From Pedinophyceae sp. YPF-701 (Eukaryota > Chlorophyta > Pedinophyceae), in contig CAJZHL010000024.1 of NCBI GenBank assembly GCA_916048055.1, forward strand, positions 62,001 to 126,000: a stretch of DNA of 64,000 nucleotides. The letters are read 5' to 3'. The position numbers were made by a program, and so were the translations under genes. Positions 33,992-43,294 of this stretch are shown here, piece by piece. Below the pieces are notes generated by a model, which saw only the letters and a list, made by a program, of their open reading frames with translations, was not told the DNA's origin and did no database searches. How positions within the stretch are numbered: the stretch's first letter is position 1; each line of letters begins with the position of its first letter.

Positions 33992-35584
33992 TCACTCCAT
34001 CACCGCGTCCTCGTCCACCACGACACTCCCCCCCTCCTCACGCACGTAGTCCCCCCCCGCGTTGCGCGCGCACTCCACCTTGCTCACCGTCACGGTCGTC
34101 CCGGCGCCGCGCGCCACGACGCCCGCGCCCCCGCTGCCCGTCACGCGCCCGCCCGCCAGCGCAACGCGCGCGCCGCCCTCCGCGTCCACGCAGGCCACCG
34201 AGCACCCGGTGATGTCGGTGTCCGTCGTCCTCACGGTCGTGCCCGCCCCGCGGATCCCCACGCCGTGCTGCCCGCCGCTGATACTCCCCCCCCGCATGAC
34301 GACACTCCCCCCATTGAACGCGCTGACACCGCACCCGCCGTAGCCGCGCAGCACGACGTCGGTCGCCTCGATCGATCCCCTCCCAGTGACGCAGAGCCCG
34401 TGTCCGGTCTTGGTGAACGTCGACCGCTCCAGCTGCAGAACACCCCCACTAAAGACGCAAGCAGCCGGTGCCTCCTCGTTGCCGACGCACACCACGTCGC
34501 TGGCGACCAGCCTGCTCGCGAACACGCCCAGCCCGGCGCTGCCCGAGATCTTGGCGCCGCGCACGGTGCCGCGCGCGCCGGCAAGCATCGAGACGCCGAA
34601 ACGGGGCGCCCCAGTGATCTTCGCGTCTGACACAGACACGGTGCCCCCTTGTGCCGTGATGCAGCAGCCGTCGAACGTGCAGCCCTCCAGCGTCGCCGCG
34701 GACTCCTCAAGCACCTTGACTCCGACGTCGTCGCCGCGGAACACCGTCCCACGCGCGTGGACCTTGCCCGCCGCCATGCCGATGATGTTGCCCTCGCCAC
34801 GCGACTCCAGGACGCACCCCTCCAGCTCGACCCGCCCCTCCGCCGACGCTGCTACGTCGCAGTACACGTTGCCCGAGAACCGCGAGTTCCGCACCGTCAC
34901 CGCCACGGGGTCACCGCCGCACCCCGCCCACACCCCCGGGCCGCCGTTGTCGACGAAGCGGCAGTTCTCGACGCGCACCGTACCGTGTCGGACATGGATA
35001 CCGGCCGCCAAGCAGCTGACGCTGGCACCGCTCAGTGCGGGGGCCAGCAGCCCCCCTGGGCCGAACTCCCCCCGTGCGTTGCGCTTGACAGACCCCCCCT
35101 CGGCGCCGACGAACGTGCAGCCCTCGATCACGACCCCGACCGCGCCGCGCAAGGACACCAGCGACGCGTTCGAGAGCCCGATGCCGCCGCCGTTGCCCCG
35201 CTCTGCCACGCCTTTGGGCTTCCCGGGCCCGCGGAACGTCAGGTTGCTCAGCCGTATTTTGGTCTCGCTGCCCACGGACCGCGACCCCTGGATCTCCACG
35301 CACCCGCCGACGAGCGTGCCGTTCGAGATCGTCGCGCCCTTGTCGTCGCTGAGCGCCAACCCCTGCTCACCCAGCCACACCGTCTGGCCGCCCAGGTCGA
35401 CCACGCCGCCGGGGGATGACTTGAGCAGCGCAAGCAGGTCATGCACCGTGAGGTCGTACGGCTGCCTCGTGGGTCCTCCGCGCCCGCCCGTGGGTGCCGG
35501 GGCCGCGGCCCTCGTTGGCTTCGAACTCGGGCCACCCGCGCTCGCCTGGCCTCGCTTCGGGCCCTTCTTCTTGCTGCCGGGCAT
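33992..35584 (-). CDS. BH2: beta-helix protein, mosaic of BH3-like and BH5-like halves
   Basis: 530 residues, ATG 35584 (MPGSKKKGPKRGQASAGGPS). Basic N-terminus, pre-helix segment YDLTVHDLLALLKSSPGG, cap DLGG at 63-66, then the solenoid (ISNGTLVGGCVEI, GVVIEGCTFVGAEGG, VRVENCRFVDNGGPGVWAG) to the end GGSVVVDEDAVME. The N-terminal half follows BH3 closely, the C-terminal half (from about VFRGDDVGV, near position 34750, to the stop) is nearly identical to BH5, so this is a recombinant. No signal peptide. Soluble scaffold or ligand-binding protein by fold only. Confidence 0.88.
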   Translation of the reverse strand: MPGSKKKGPKRGQASAGGPSSKPTRAAAPAPTGGRGGPTRQPYDLTVHDLLALLKSSPGGVVDLGGQTVWLGEQGLALSDDKGATISNGTLVGGCVEIQGSRSVGSETKIRLSNLTFRGPGKPKGVAERGNGGGIGLSNASLVSLRGAVGVVIEGCTFVGAEGGSVKRNARGEFGPGGLLAPALSGASVSCLAAGIHVRHGTVRVENCRFVDNGGPGVWAGCGGDPVAVTVRNSRFSGNVYCDVAASAEGRVELEGCVLESRGEGNIIGMAAGKVHARGTVFRGDDVGVKVLEESAATLEGCTFDGCCITAQGGTVSVSDAKITGAPRFGVSMLAGARGTVRGAKISGSAGLGVFASRLVASDVVCVGNEEAPAACVFSGGVLQLERSTFTKTGHGLCVTGRGSIEATDVVLRGYGGCGVSAFNGGSVVMRGGSISGGQHGVGIRGAGTTVRTTDTDITGCSVACVDAEGGARVALAGGRVTGSGGAGVVARGAGTTVTVSKVECARNAGGDYVREEGGSVVVDEDAVME

Positions 35585-35960
35585 GGCTGCGTTGATTCTC
35601 GAGCGCGAGCGCGCTTAGCTCTCCGAACGACCTGCGCACAGCGCGCGCAGGGCCCTCGTTTCGTTACGAAAAGCAACGACGTCCCGCGCGGGCGCGTGGG
35701 GGCGCGCCGACGCGCATGACTGCGCTTGCCGGACTTGCGAAATACCGAACGCGCACCTGTGGCGGTCAGCAGCGTCGCGGCGACCTCCCCGCGCGACACG
35801 AAGCAGCTGCTTGGTGGTTTGGCTGCACGCGACTGCTCCCGAGCCTGAGCCGCTCGATCTGGACTGTCGAGCAGACCAGCCTGCCGTACGAAGTGCCCCG
35901 ACAGCGCCCGTGCGCAGCGCCTCATCGTGCCCGCGAGCCCCCTGTGCCTGCTTGACTCAA
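35585..35960 (-). promoter_or_regulatory. Conserved 5' module of the BH2-BH5 group (BH2 copy)
   Basis: Starts ~20 bases before the ATG and is shared with 39085-39460 (BH3), 42530-42890 (BH4) and 44900-45260 (BH5). Shared islands read on the plus strand include AAAGCAACGACGTCCCG, AGCGTCGCGGCGACCTCCCC and a block around CGCTCCGAAGTGCCCC. Conserved position and lack of a conserved reading frame suggest promoter plus 5'-UTR. Confidence 0.55.
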
Positions 35961-36519
35961 GTCACTGTTATACCACCAGCGTCAGGGGTCCGCGCAAATG
36001 CAGCCCAGTCCGCGCCCGCCTCGAGCGCTGACACCTCATCATGCTGCGCCCCCAGGCCGGCCTCAGTCGCAGACATCTCGCCCCCGTCGCTGCACATCGT
36101 TTGTTTGTTTGAATCGTTGAGCAGCTCTCACCTCGTAGGACGTCTCGCTCCCGCACCCCGCCCACGGCGCAAACGACGGCCGGGACAGCGGGCGGGCGTG
36201 CGGAACGAAGCGCTGTTCGCGGTCGAACGAAACAGGTAGTGCTGGCGCGCGGTTGTGTCGATGCGCGACACTGTGCTCGGTGCGGAGGTCACACCGACCC
36301 GCCTGCAGCAGGTTCTAGCGCTGCAATCGTGCCGCGTGGCGCACGCGCTGCTCAGGAGCCCCTGTGCCGTGGGCGACTGCTGCGGTGTGCAGTGGTGCGG
36401 AGGCAGTCTCGCCCGCTGACTCGGCACCACGCCGCTCGCGGGGCTCGCGTCGGGACATGAATGTCCCAGACACTACGCTGCACCGCCGCGTGCGCAAGAC
36501 GTGGTGTGGTCGGCGCTAC

Positions 36520-37000
36520 ACACGACGGCGAGCGCCTCTCTGCCGCCGCGCACCCACTGCCGACGTCGCCCTCCGCCCACTCTGCCCGCTCTCGCGCGCA
36601 GATGGACGCATCCCACGCTTCTCTGCCATCTCGGCATGCCGTCTCCTGCGCCTCCACGCGACGTCAAACGCCCCGTCTAACGAAACTGGCGATAGCCCCC
36701 ACGCGTTTGCTGTGCGTGGTCAGCAGCGGCTGGCCACCGTATCTAGCTTAGCCGCCGAGCATGCGACGAGCATGCGGAGTCTGCGGTGCACGCGCAGCAA
36801 TGTTGCGCGCGATGCTCGGCACCCGCACAAGCCCCAGCGGCACTCCCCGGCGGGTGGTTCTGTTTCCACCCCGCCGTGCGTCTACGCGCGCTTGACCGGG
36901 GCTGAGCGGTGCGCGCACAGCAGAGACGCATCACGAGTGTGCGTCGGCGTCGCTGAGGGCTCGCCGAAGTATCGGCGCGGTGCACGCAGGTAGGTGGCCC
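36520..37000. repeat. Dispersed intergenic block, copy 1
   Basis: Matches 40010-40430 and 45830-46290, and weakly 62850-62960. Best conserved cores are GCGAGCGCCTCTC, CGGCACTCCCCGGCGGGTGG and GTTCTGTTTCCACCCCGCC. A reading frame on the minus strand (AGWKQNHPPGS) is kept over the core only. It lies about 1.2 kb upstream of BH2, BH3 and BH5. It could be a distal regulatory block or an old mobile-element remnant. Confidence 0.55.
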
Positions 37001-37407
37001 CACTGCAGTTGGCGGTGCACACAGCGGCGCGCATCAGCGATCGCACGCACACCGAGCTGGACCGGCAACTCGCTCGCGAGCCCCGCGCCGTCGCTCAGGC
37101 CTCGCCACCTGCCCGACTGTGCAGCAGATCACGGCCCTTCTGTGCTTCTCACACACGTGTACGACGGTAGCCCTGTTTGTCGTGTCAGCATCCCGCCTGT
37201 CCCCGCCGCCATCGTGTCCGGGCGTCCCTCTCCGTTCCCGCGCCCCCCTTCGTCACTCGTCCGCCCCAGCGGCCGCTCGCCACCGTTGCGGCCCCGCTCA
37301 TTGTTCCACGTTCTGTCACGCTCCGCGCGCCGCGGCGCGCCCCCACACGAGCCCCTCCGTCGATCCCTGCGGCCGGGCACCGACCATGCGGCGCTGCGCA
37401 TCCCCCT

Positions 37408-39063
37408 TCACTCCATCACCGCGTCCTCGTCCACCACGACACTCCCCCCCTCCTCACGCACGTAGTCCCCCCCCGCGTTGCGCGCGCACTCCACCCGGCT
37501 CGCCGTCACGCGCGTCCCGGCGCCGCGCGCCACGACGCCCGCGCCCCCGCTGTCCGTCACGCACGCGCCCTGCACCGTGACCTGCGCGCCGGCCTCAGCA
37601 CTCACGCCAGCCATCGCACACCTGCTGATCTCCACGCCCCTGGCCGTCAAGCACGTCCCAGCCCCTCTGGCGGCCAGTCCAGCGACCCCGCCGCTGATGC
37701 CACCACCCTGCAAGGTGACACTCCCCCCCAGGGCGCTGACACCATGCCCCTTGTTCCCGTGCAGCTCCACGTCGCTGGCCTCGACCGTCGATCGCTCTCC
37801 GAACACGCCGATTCCGGCGCCGTTCTTGCTCAGCGTCGACCGCTCGAGCCGCAGGACGCCACCGCCCGTAACCACGACCCCAGGCACGTCCAAGCCGGGC
37901 AGGGTGTCTCTGCACACCACGTCGCTGGCGACCAGCCGGCTCGCGTTCACGAGGATCCCCGCGCTCGCCAGGATCCTGGCGCCGCGCACGGTGCCCTGCG
38001 CGCCGCCACGCAGAGAGATCCCGAACGCGGGCGCTCCGGTCACCGTCACGTCGGTCGCCGTCAGCGTAGCCCCCACCTCCGCCTGAATCGGACAGCCGTC
38101 GAACGTGCAGCCCTCCAGCGTCGCCGTGCCCCCCATTTCCGCCATAGCTCCGACGACGCCGTTGCGGCACACCGTCCCACGCGCGTGGACGACGCCCCCG
38201 GCCATGCCACTCAGATTGTGGCGACACTTCGACTCCAGGACGCACCCCTCCAGCTCGACCCGCCCCTCCGCTGACGCTGCTACGTCGCAGTTCACGTTGC
38301 CCGAGAACCGCGAGTTCCGCACCGTCACCGCCACGGGGTCCCCGCCGCACCCCGCCCACACCCCCGGGCCGCCGTTGTCGACGAAGCGGCAGTTCTCGAC
38401 GCGCACCGTACCGTCTCGGACATGGATACCGGCCGCCAAGCAGCTGACGCTGGCGCCGCGCAGCGCGGAGGCCGGCAGCCACCCTGGGCCGATAAAGTCC
38501 CCCTGTGCATCGCGCTTGACAGACCCCCCCTCGGCGCCGACGAACGTACAGCCCTCGATCACGACCCCGACCGCACCGCCGCGCACGGACACCAGCGACG
38601 CGTCCGTGAGCCCGATGATGCCGCCGTCGTTGTCGCTTCGCCCTGCCACGCGCGTCAGGTTGCTGAGCGCCACGAAAGTCGTGCTTGTGTGGCGTTTCCC
38701 AGGGCCGCGGAACGTCAGGTTGCTCAGCCGGATCCTGGTCTCGCTGCCCACGGCCCGCGACCCCTGGATCTCCACGCACCCGCCGACGAGCGTGCCGTTC
38801 GAGATCGTCGCGCCCTTGTCGTCGCTGAGCGCCAACCCCTGCTCACCGACCCACACCGTCTGGCCGCCCAGGTCGACCACGCCGCCGGGCGATGACTTGA
38901 GCAGCGCGACCAGGTCGTACACCGTGAGGTCGTACGGCTGGTCCGGGGGTCCGCGCCCGCCCGTGGGTGCCGGGGCCGCGGGTCTCGGCTTCGAACTCGG
39001 GCCACCCGCGCTCGCCTGGCCTCGCTGCGGGCCCGCGGCTCTTTGCGCTTCCTCAACGACCAT
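37408..39063 (-). CDS. BH3: beta-helix protein
   Basis: 551 residues, ATG 39063 (MVVEEAQRAAGPQRGQASAG). Pre-helix YDLTVYDLVALLKSSPGG, cap DLGG at 64-67, solenoid with the group motifs GVVIEGCTFVGAEGG and VENCRFVDNGGPGVWAG, end GGSVVVDEDAVME shared with BH2 and BH5. An extra ~20 residues near 115-135 (KRHTSTTFVALSNLTRVAG) are absent from BH2. No signal peptide or membrane span. Flanked by the conserved 5' module at 39085-39460. Confidence 0.88.
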   Translation of the reverse strand: MVVEEAQRAAGPQRGQASAGGPSSKPRPAAPAPTGGRGPPDQPYDLTVYDLVALLKSSPGGVVDLGGQTVWVGEQGLALSDDKGATISNGTLVGGCVEIQGSRAVGSETRIRLSNLTFRGPGKRHTSTTFVALSNLTRVAGRSDNDGGIIGLTDASLVSVRGGAVGVVIEGCTFVGAEGGSVKRDAQGDFIGPGWLPASALRGASVSCLAAGIHVRDGTVRVENCRFVDNGGPGVWAGCGGDPVAVTVRNSRFSGNVNCDVAASAEGRVELEGCVLESKCRHNLSGMAGGVVHARGTVCRNGVVGAMAEMGGTATLEGCTFDGCPIQAEVGATLTATDVTVTGAPAFGISLRGGAQGTVRGARILASAGILVNASRLVASDVVCRDTLPGLDVPGVVVTGGGVLRLERSTLSKNGAGIGVFGERSTVEASDVELHGNKGHGVSALGGSVTLQGGGISGGVAGLAARGAGTCLTARGVEISRCAMAGVSAEAGAQVTVQGACVTDSGGAGVVARGAGTRVTASRVECARNAGGDYVREEGGSVVVDEDAVME

Positions 39064-39084
39064 TTTCCGGTGATTTGCTGGGCG

Positions 39085-39460
39085 CGAGCGCGCTTAGCTC
39101 TTCGAACGACCTGCACACAGCGCGCGCAGGGCCCTCGTTTCGTGACGAAAAGCAACGACGTCCCGCGCGGGCGCGTGGAAGCGCGCCGACGCGTACGACT
39201 GCGCTTTCCGGACTTGCGACATACTCAATGCGCCATCACGCGCACCTGTGGCAGTCAGCAGCGTCGCGGCGACCTCCCCGCGCGACTCGAAGCAGCTGGT
39301 TGCTGTTTTCACGGAAGCGGCTGCTCCTGCGACACAGACTGCCTGGGCCCGCTGGATCAGGTCTGCAGAGCGCTCGACACGCTCCGAAGTGCCCCGGCAG
39401 CGCCCGTGCGGAGCGCCTCATCGTGCACGCGAGCACGCCATACAAGCCTGACTCCGGTCA
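39085..39460 (-). promoter_or_regulatory. Conserved 5' module (BH3 copy)
   Basis: Nearly identical to the BH4 copy over 39240-39460 versus 42665-42870, far more alike than the coding regions of BH3 and BH4, which suggests recent duplication or conversion of the promoter side. Confidence 0.55.
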
Positions 39461-40009
39461 TGATCATACTGCACCCAGCGTCGGGGATCTCCGAACTTGG
39501 CATGCAGCCCGCGTGCGCCTCGATGCCTGGCAGCTGGTCATGCGAGCGTCGCTGTGTCAGTCTCGGACCCTAGCCCTGCGCATTGTGTTTCTGGAGAATG
39601 CGGGGAGCTCTCACCTCTTGGAGCACGCGCGCCCTGGGCATGTCGCTCCCGCGCCGCGCTCGGAGACGACGTCCGCAACAGCGGGCCAGCGCTGCGGATC
39701 GAGGCGCTGTTCGAGTTGGACGACAGAGGAGAGGTGATGCGCAGTTCAATTGGCTGAGGTGTTGGCGTTCAAGACCGAGGTCACAGCGGTCCGTCTGCGA
39801 CGCCGCATGTCGCTGCTAGCCTGCCGGGTCGTGATGCGCCGCTCAGAGCGTGATGCGCGACTAGTGCGGTCGGCAGCAGCATGCCGCCACCGTGGCCCTA
39901 CTGCCCGCAAACTCGGCAGGACGCAGCTCGCGGCGTCTCCGTCTGCAAGCAAGTGCACTCTGACGCTGTAATTCGCCGTCTCGTTCGCACCGCATGCCGC
40001 AGTCGGCCC

Positions 40010-40430
40010 CAGAGATCACGGCGAGCGCCTCTCCTGCCGCGCACCATCTATCGACCGCGACGTGGCCCCCCACCGATCCTGCCTACTCTCGCGCACGCAG
40101 ACACATCCCCCTATACTTCCCAAAATCTTGCCATGACCGCTGCGGCGCTCCCATGCGGGACAACTGCCCCGTCCATGGAGACCTGCCAGTGAAGCAGTGC
40201 GTGGTCAGCGGCAACTGGCCCCGGCATCTACCTCCGCTGCTGACTGCGCGACGAGCATGTCGGTGCCGCCGTGGCCACGCATCAATGTTGCGCGCGATGC
40301 TCGGCACCCGCACAGGCCCCCCCGGCACTCCCCGGCGGGTGGTTCTGTTTCCACCCCGCCATGCGTCTACGCGCGCTCATCGGGGCTGAGCGGTGCGGGC
40401 ACAGCAGCACTACATCGCTAGTAGGCATGG
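40010..40430. repeat. Dispersed intergenic block, copy 2
   Basis: Same order of conserved cores as 36520-37000 (GTGGTCAGCGGC, GTTGCGCGCGATGCTCGGCA, CCCCGGCGGGTGGTTCTGTT). Stretches between 39460 and 40909 outside this block contain no gene that I can support. Confidence 0.55.
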
Positions 40431-40909
40431 ACTTCGCTGGCGGCTTGTCAGCGGGTCGGTGATGCACGCCAGTGGGTGACCTGTCTGCAGCTCGCAGTGT
40501 TGTGCTGAGAGGGGCGCGCATCAGCGATCGCATGCGCAACGGAACACGCTACCGGCTCACGCGGGAGCCTGGTGCCGAGCGGGGCGTTGCGCCAGCAGTT
40601 CAGCGTGACCCGCGGCCGCACAACGTCATCGAACCACAACTTTCTCAACAGAAGGAACGCGTCTCACACACACGTAGGACGGCAGCCCCGCTCTCTGCGC
40701 CTGGATCATCGCCGCCGCCGTCGTGTCCAGCTCTCGGTCTGCCCCCTCGCACCCTTCCACGGTCCGCTCCAGCAGCCGCCTGTGGTTGCATTGCCCCTCA
40801 GTATGCTGCATGCTCCCTCACGAGCCGCGCGATGACGCGATCCCGCGCGTGAGCTTGCAGTTGACCGTTGCGCTGCCGAGCGCAGACGCGCGGCGCTGCG
40901 CACCTCCCA

Positions 40910-42502
40910 TCACTCCACAACCACGTTGCCCACGACACTCCCCCCCTCATCACGCACGTAGTCCCCTCCCGCGTTACGCGCACAGGCGACCTTGCTCACT
41001 GTCACGCGCGTCTCGGCGCCGTTTACCACGATGCCCGGCCCCTTGCTGTCCGTCACGCGCCCGCCCTCGAGCGCAACACGTGCACCTTCTTGCGCCGCGA
41101 CGCACGCCGTCGCACACCCGGAGATGTCGGTGTCCTTCGCCGTCGCGCGCGCCCCCCCCGTCCCTGAGACGACTATGCCGCACCGCCCACCGCTGATGCT
41201 GCAGCCACGCATCTTGACACTCCCCCCTTCTTGCACACACACCCCGGTGTCGACATTGTCGTGCAGCTCAACGTCGGCCGCCTCGACCGTCGAGCCCTGC
41301 CCGACGACACAGATTCCGATCAGGTTCTTGCACAGCGTCGACCTCTCCAGCAGCAGGAAACCACCCCGCCCGACCACAACCCCACCCATGTCGGCGTTGT
41401 CTCTGCACACAACGCCGCTAGCGACCAGCCTCCCGCCGCACACGACGAGCCCAGTGCTGCCCGAGATTTTGGCACCGCGCACGGTGCCCCGCGCGCCGTC
41501 GGCGATCATAACGCCGGGCATGGGCTTGGGCACTCCAGTCACTGTCACGTCCGTCGCCGTCAGTTCGCCCCCAAGTGCCAGAATCGGACAGCCGTCGAAC
41601 GTGCAGCGCTCCAGCTCCGCCGTGGACCCCGACGACACCGAGGCGCCGGCGTGACGGTTGCAGAACGTCGTCCCACGTGCGCGAACGTGGCCCTGCGCCA
41701 TGCCCAGCAGGTTGACTCGACAAGCTGACGCCAGTACACACCCCTCCAGCTCGACATCCCCGCTCGCTGCGGCTGCTACGTCGCAGTACCGGTTGCCCCC
41801 GAACCGCGAGTTCCGCACCGTCACCGCTGCGACGTGGCAGCCGCACCCCGCCCACACCCCCGGGCCGTCGTTGTCGACGAAGCAGCAGTTCTCGACGCGA
41901 ACGGAGCCCGTGCGGACGTGAAGACCCGCCGTCAAGACGCCTTTGTCATTGTTGACGTCGACAGGTCGATCGAGGCCTTTCCACTCCGCTGACCTTGCGG
42001 CGCCGACGAACGTGCAGCCCTCGATCACGACCCCGACCGCGCCGCGCACGGACACCAGCGACGCGTTCGAGATTCCGTAGCCGTCGACGATCGGCTCTGC
42101 CACCGCGGGCTTCCCGGGCCCGCGGAACGTCAGGTTGCGCAGGCAGATCCTTGACGTTGTGTTAGGGCCGACGCGGCGCGATCCCTCGAGGTAAACGAAG
42201 CCGTCGGGGAGTGTGCCGTTCATGATCGTCGCGCCCTGCTCGTCCCTGAGACGCAGCCCCCCCTTGAGCCACACCGTCTTGCCGCCCAGGTCCACCACGC
42301 CGCCGGGAGACGAGCGGAGCAGCGCGAGCAGGTCCTGCGCCGTGAGGTCGTACGGGCGGTCCGCGCGTGCTCCGCGCCCGCCCGTGGGTGCCGGGGGCGG
42401 GGCCACGGCCGTGGCGGGTGGCTTATGCTTCGAACTGTGGCCACCCTCGCTCGCCTGGCCGCGCTGCGGGCCCGCGGCCTTCTGCGCTTCCTCGACGACC
42501 AT
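40910..42502 (-). CDS. BH4: beta-helix protein
   Basis: 530 residues from ATG 42502 (MVVEEAQKAAGPQRGQASEG), the start that aligns with BH3; the frame is open further upstream but only with non-ATG codons. Pre-helix YDLTAQDLLALLRSSPGG, cap DLGG at 71-74, KTVWLKGGL as in BH5, then the solenoid (VENCCFVDNDGPGVWAG). The end is GGSVVGNVVVE, so the otherwise identical terminal acidic segment (VVVDEDAVME) has changed. No signal peptide. Confidence 0.87.
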   Translation of the reverse strand: MVVEEAQKAAGPQRGQASEGGHSSKHKPPATAVAPPPAPTGGRGARADRPYDLTAQDLLALLRSSPGGVVDLGGKTVWLKGGLRLRDEQGATIMNGTLPDGFVYLEGSRRVGPNTTSRICLRNLTFRGPGKPAVAEPIVDGYGISNASLVSVRGAVGVVIEGCTFVGAARSAEWKGLDRPVDVNNDKGVLTAGLHVRTGSVRVENCCFVDNDGPGVWAGCGCHVAAVTVRNSRFGGNRYCDVAAAASGDVELEGCVLASACRVNLLGMAQGHVRARGTTFCNRHAGASVSSGSTAELERCTFDGCPILALGGELTATDVTVTGVPKPMPGVMIADGARGTVRGAKISGSTGLVVCGGRLVASGVVCRDNADMGGVVVGRGGFLLLERSTLCKNLIGICVVGQGSTVEAADVELHDNVDTGVCVQEGGSVKMRGCSISGGRCGIVVSGTGGARATAKDTDISGCATACVAAQEGARVALEGGRVTDSKGPGIVVNGAETRVTVSKVACARNAGGDYVRDEGGSVVGNVVVE

Positions 42503-42529
42503 ATCGAGATAGTTCCCGAGCGTGAGCGC

Positions 42530-42890
42530 GCTCAGCTCTTCGAACGACCTGCGCACAGCGCGTGAAGGGCTCGCATTTCGTGAAAGCAACGACGTCCCGT
42601 GCGGGCGCGTGGAAGCGCGCCGACGCGTACGACTGCGCTCTCCGGACTTGCGACATACTCAATCGCCATCACACGCACCTGTGGCAGTCAGCAGCGTCGC
42701 GGCGACCTCCCCGCGCGACTCGAAGCAACTGGTTGCTGTTTCACGTAGGCGGCTGCTCCTGCGACACAGACTGCCTGGGCCCGCTGGATCAGGTCTGCAG
42801 AGCGCTCGACACGCTCCGAAGTGCCCCGGCAGCGCCCGTGCGGAGCGCCTCATCGTGCCCGCGAGCCCCCTGTGCCAGCTTGACTCATAC
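42530..42890 (-). promoter_or_regulatory. Conserved 5' module (BH4 copy)
   Basis: See the BH2 copy. The BH4-BH5 spacer is only about 790 bases and lacks the dispersed intergenic block found 1.2 kb upstream of BH2, BH3 and BH5, so the unit has been shortened here. Confidence 0.5.
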
Positions 42891-43294
42891 TGCAACCAGC
42901 GTCAGGGGCCCGTGACGACAGAGTCTCGTCCGCGCCCGCCTCGAGCGCCGACACCCGACCACCGCCGTGCAAGTTGCAGGCGCGGGCAGTCTCAGACCGT
43001 CCCTCAGCCTGTGTCTCACTGTGTAACACACGCGCACGCCGGCTGCACCCCTTGTTTCCGTGCCAGCATCATCTCCACCGCCACCGTGTTCGCGTCTCCC
43101 CCCCCTACCCTGCGTGCCGCGCCACGCCCGCATCCCGCCCCAGCAGCCGCCCACGGTCGCCGCTGCGACCCCCTCTCACCGTTCTACGCACCCTCTTGTT
43201 TCTCGCGCAGTCCGTGACGCGCTCCCGCGCACGCCCGTCCGCAGATCGCTGCGACCGGCCGAGCGTCGATCGCGCAGCGCCACGCCGTCCCCCC

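Noticed and set aside
34386-35618. Long plus-strand frames antisense to BH2 (34386-35618), BH5 (43689-44969) and LRR-C (5357-6793).
   Set aside because: Antisense shadows; they are rich in Ser/Pro/Thr and follow the codon bias of the real genes in reverse.
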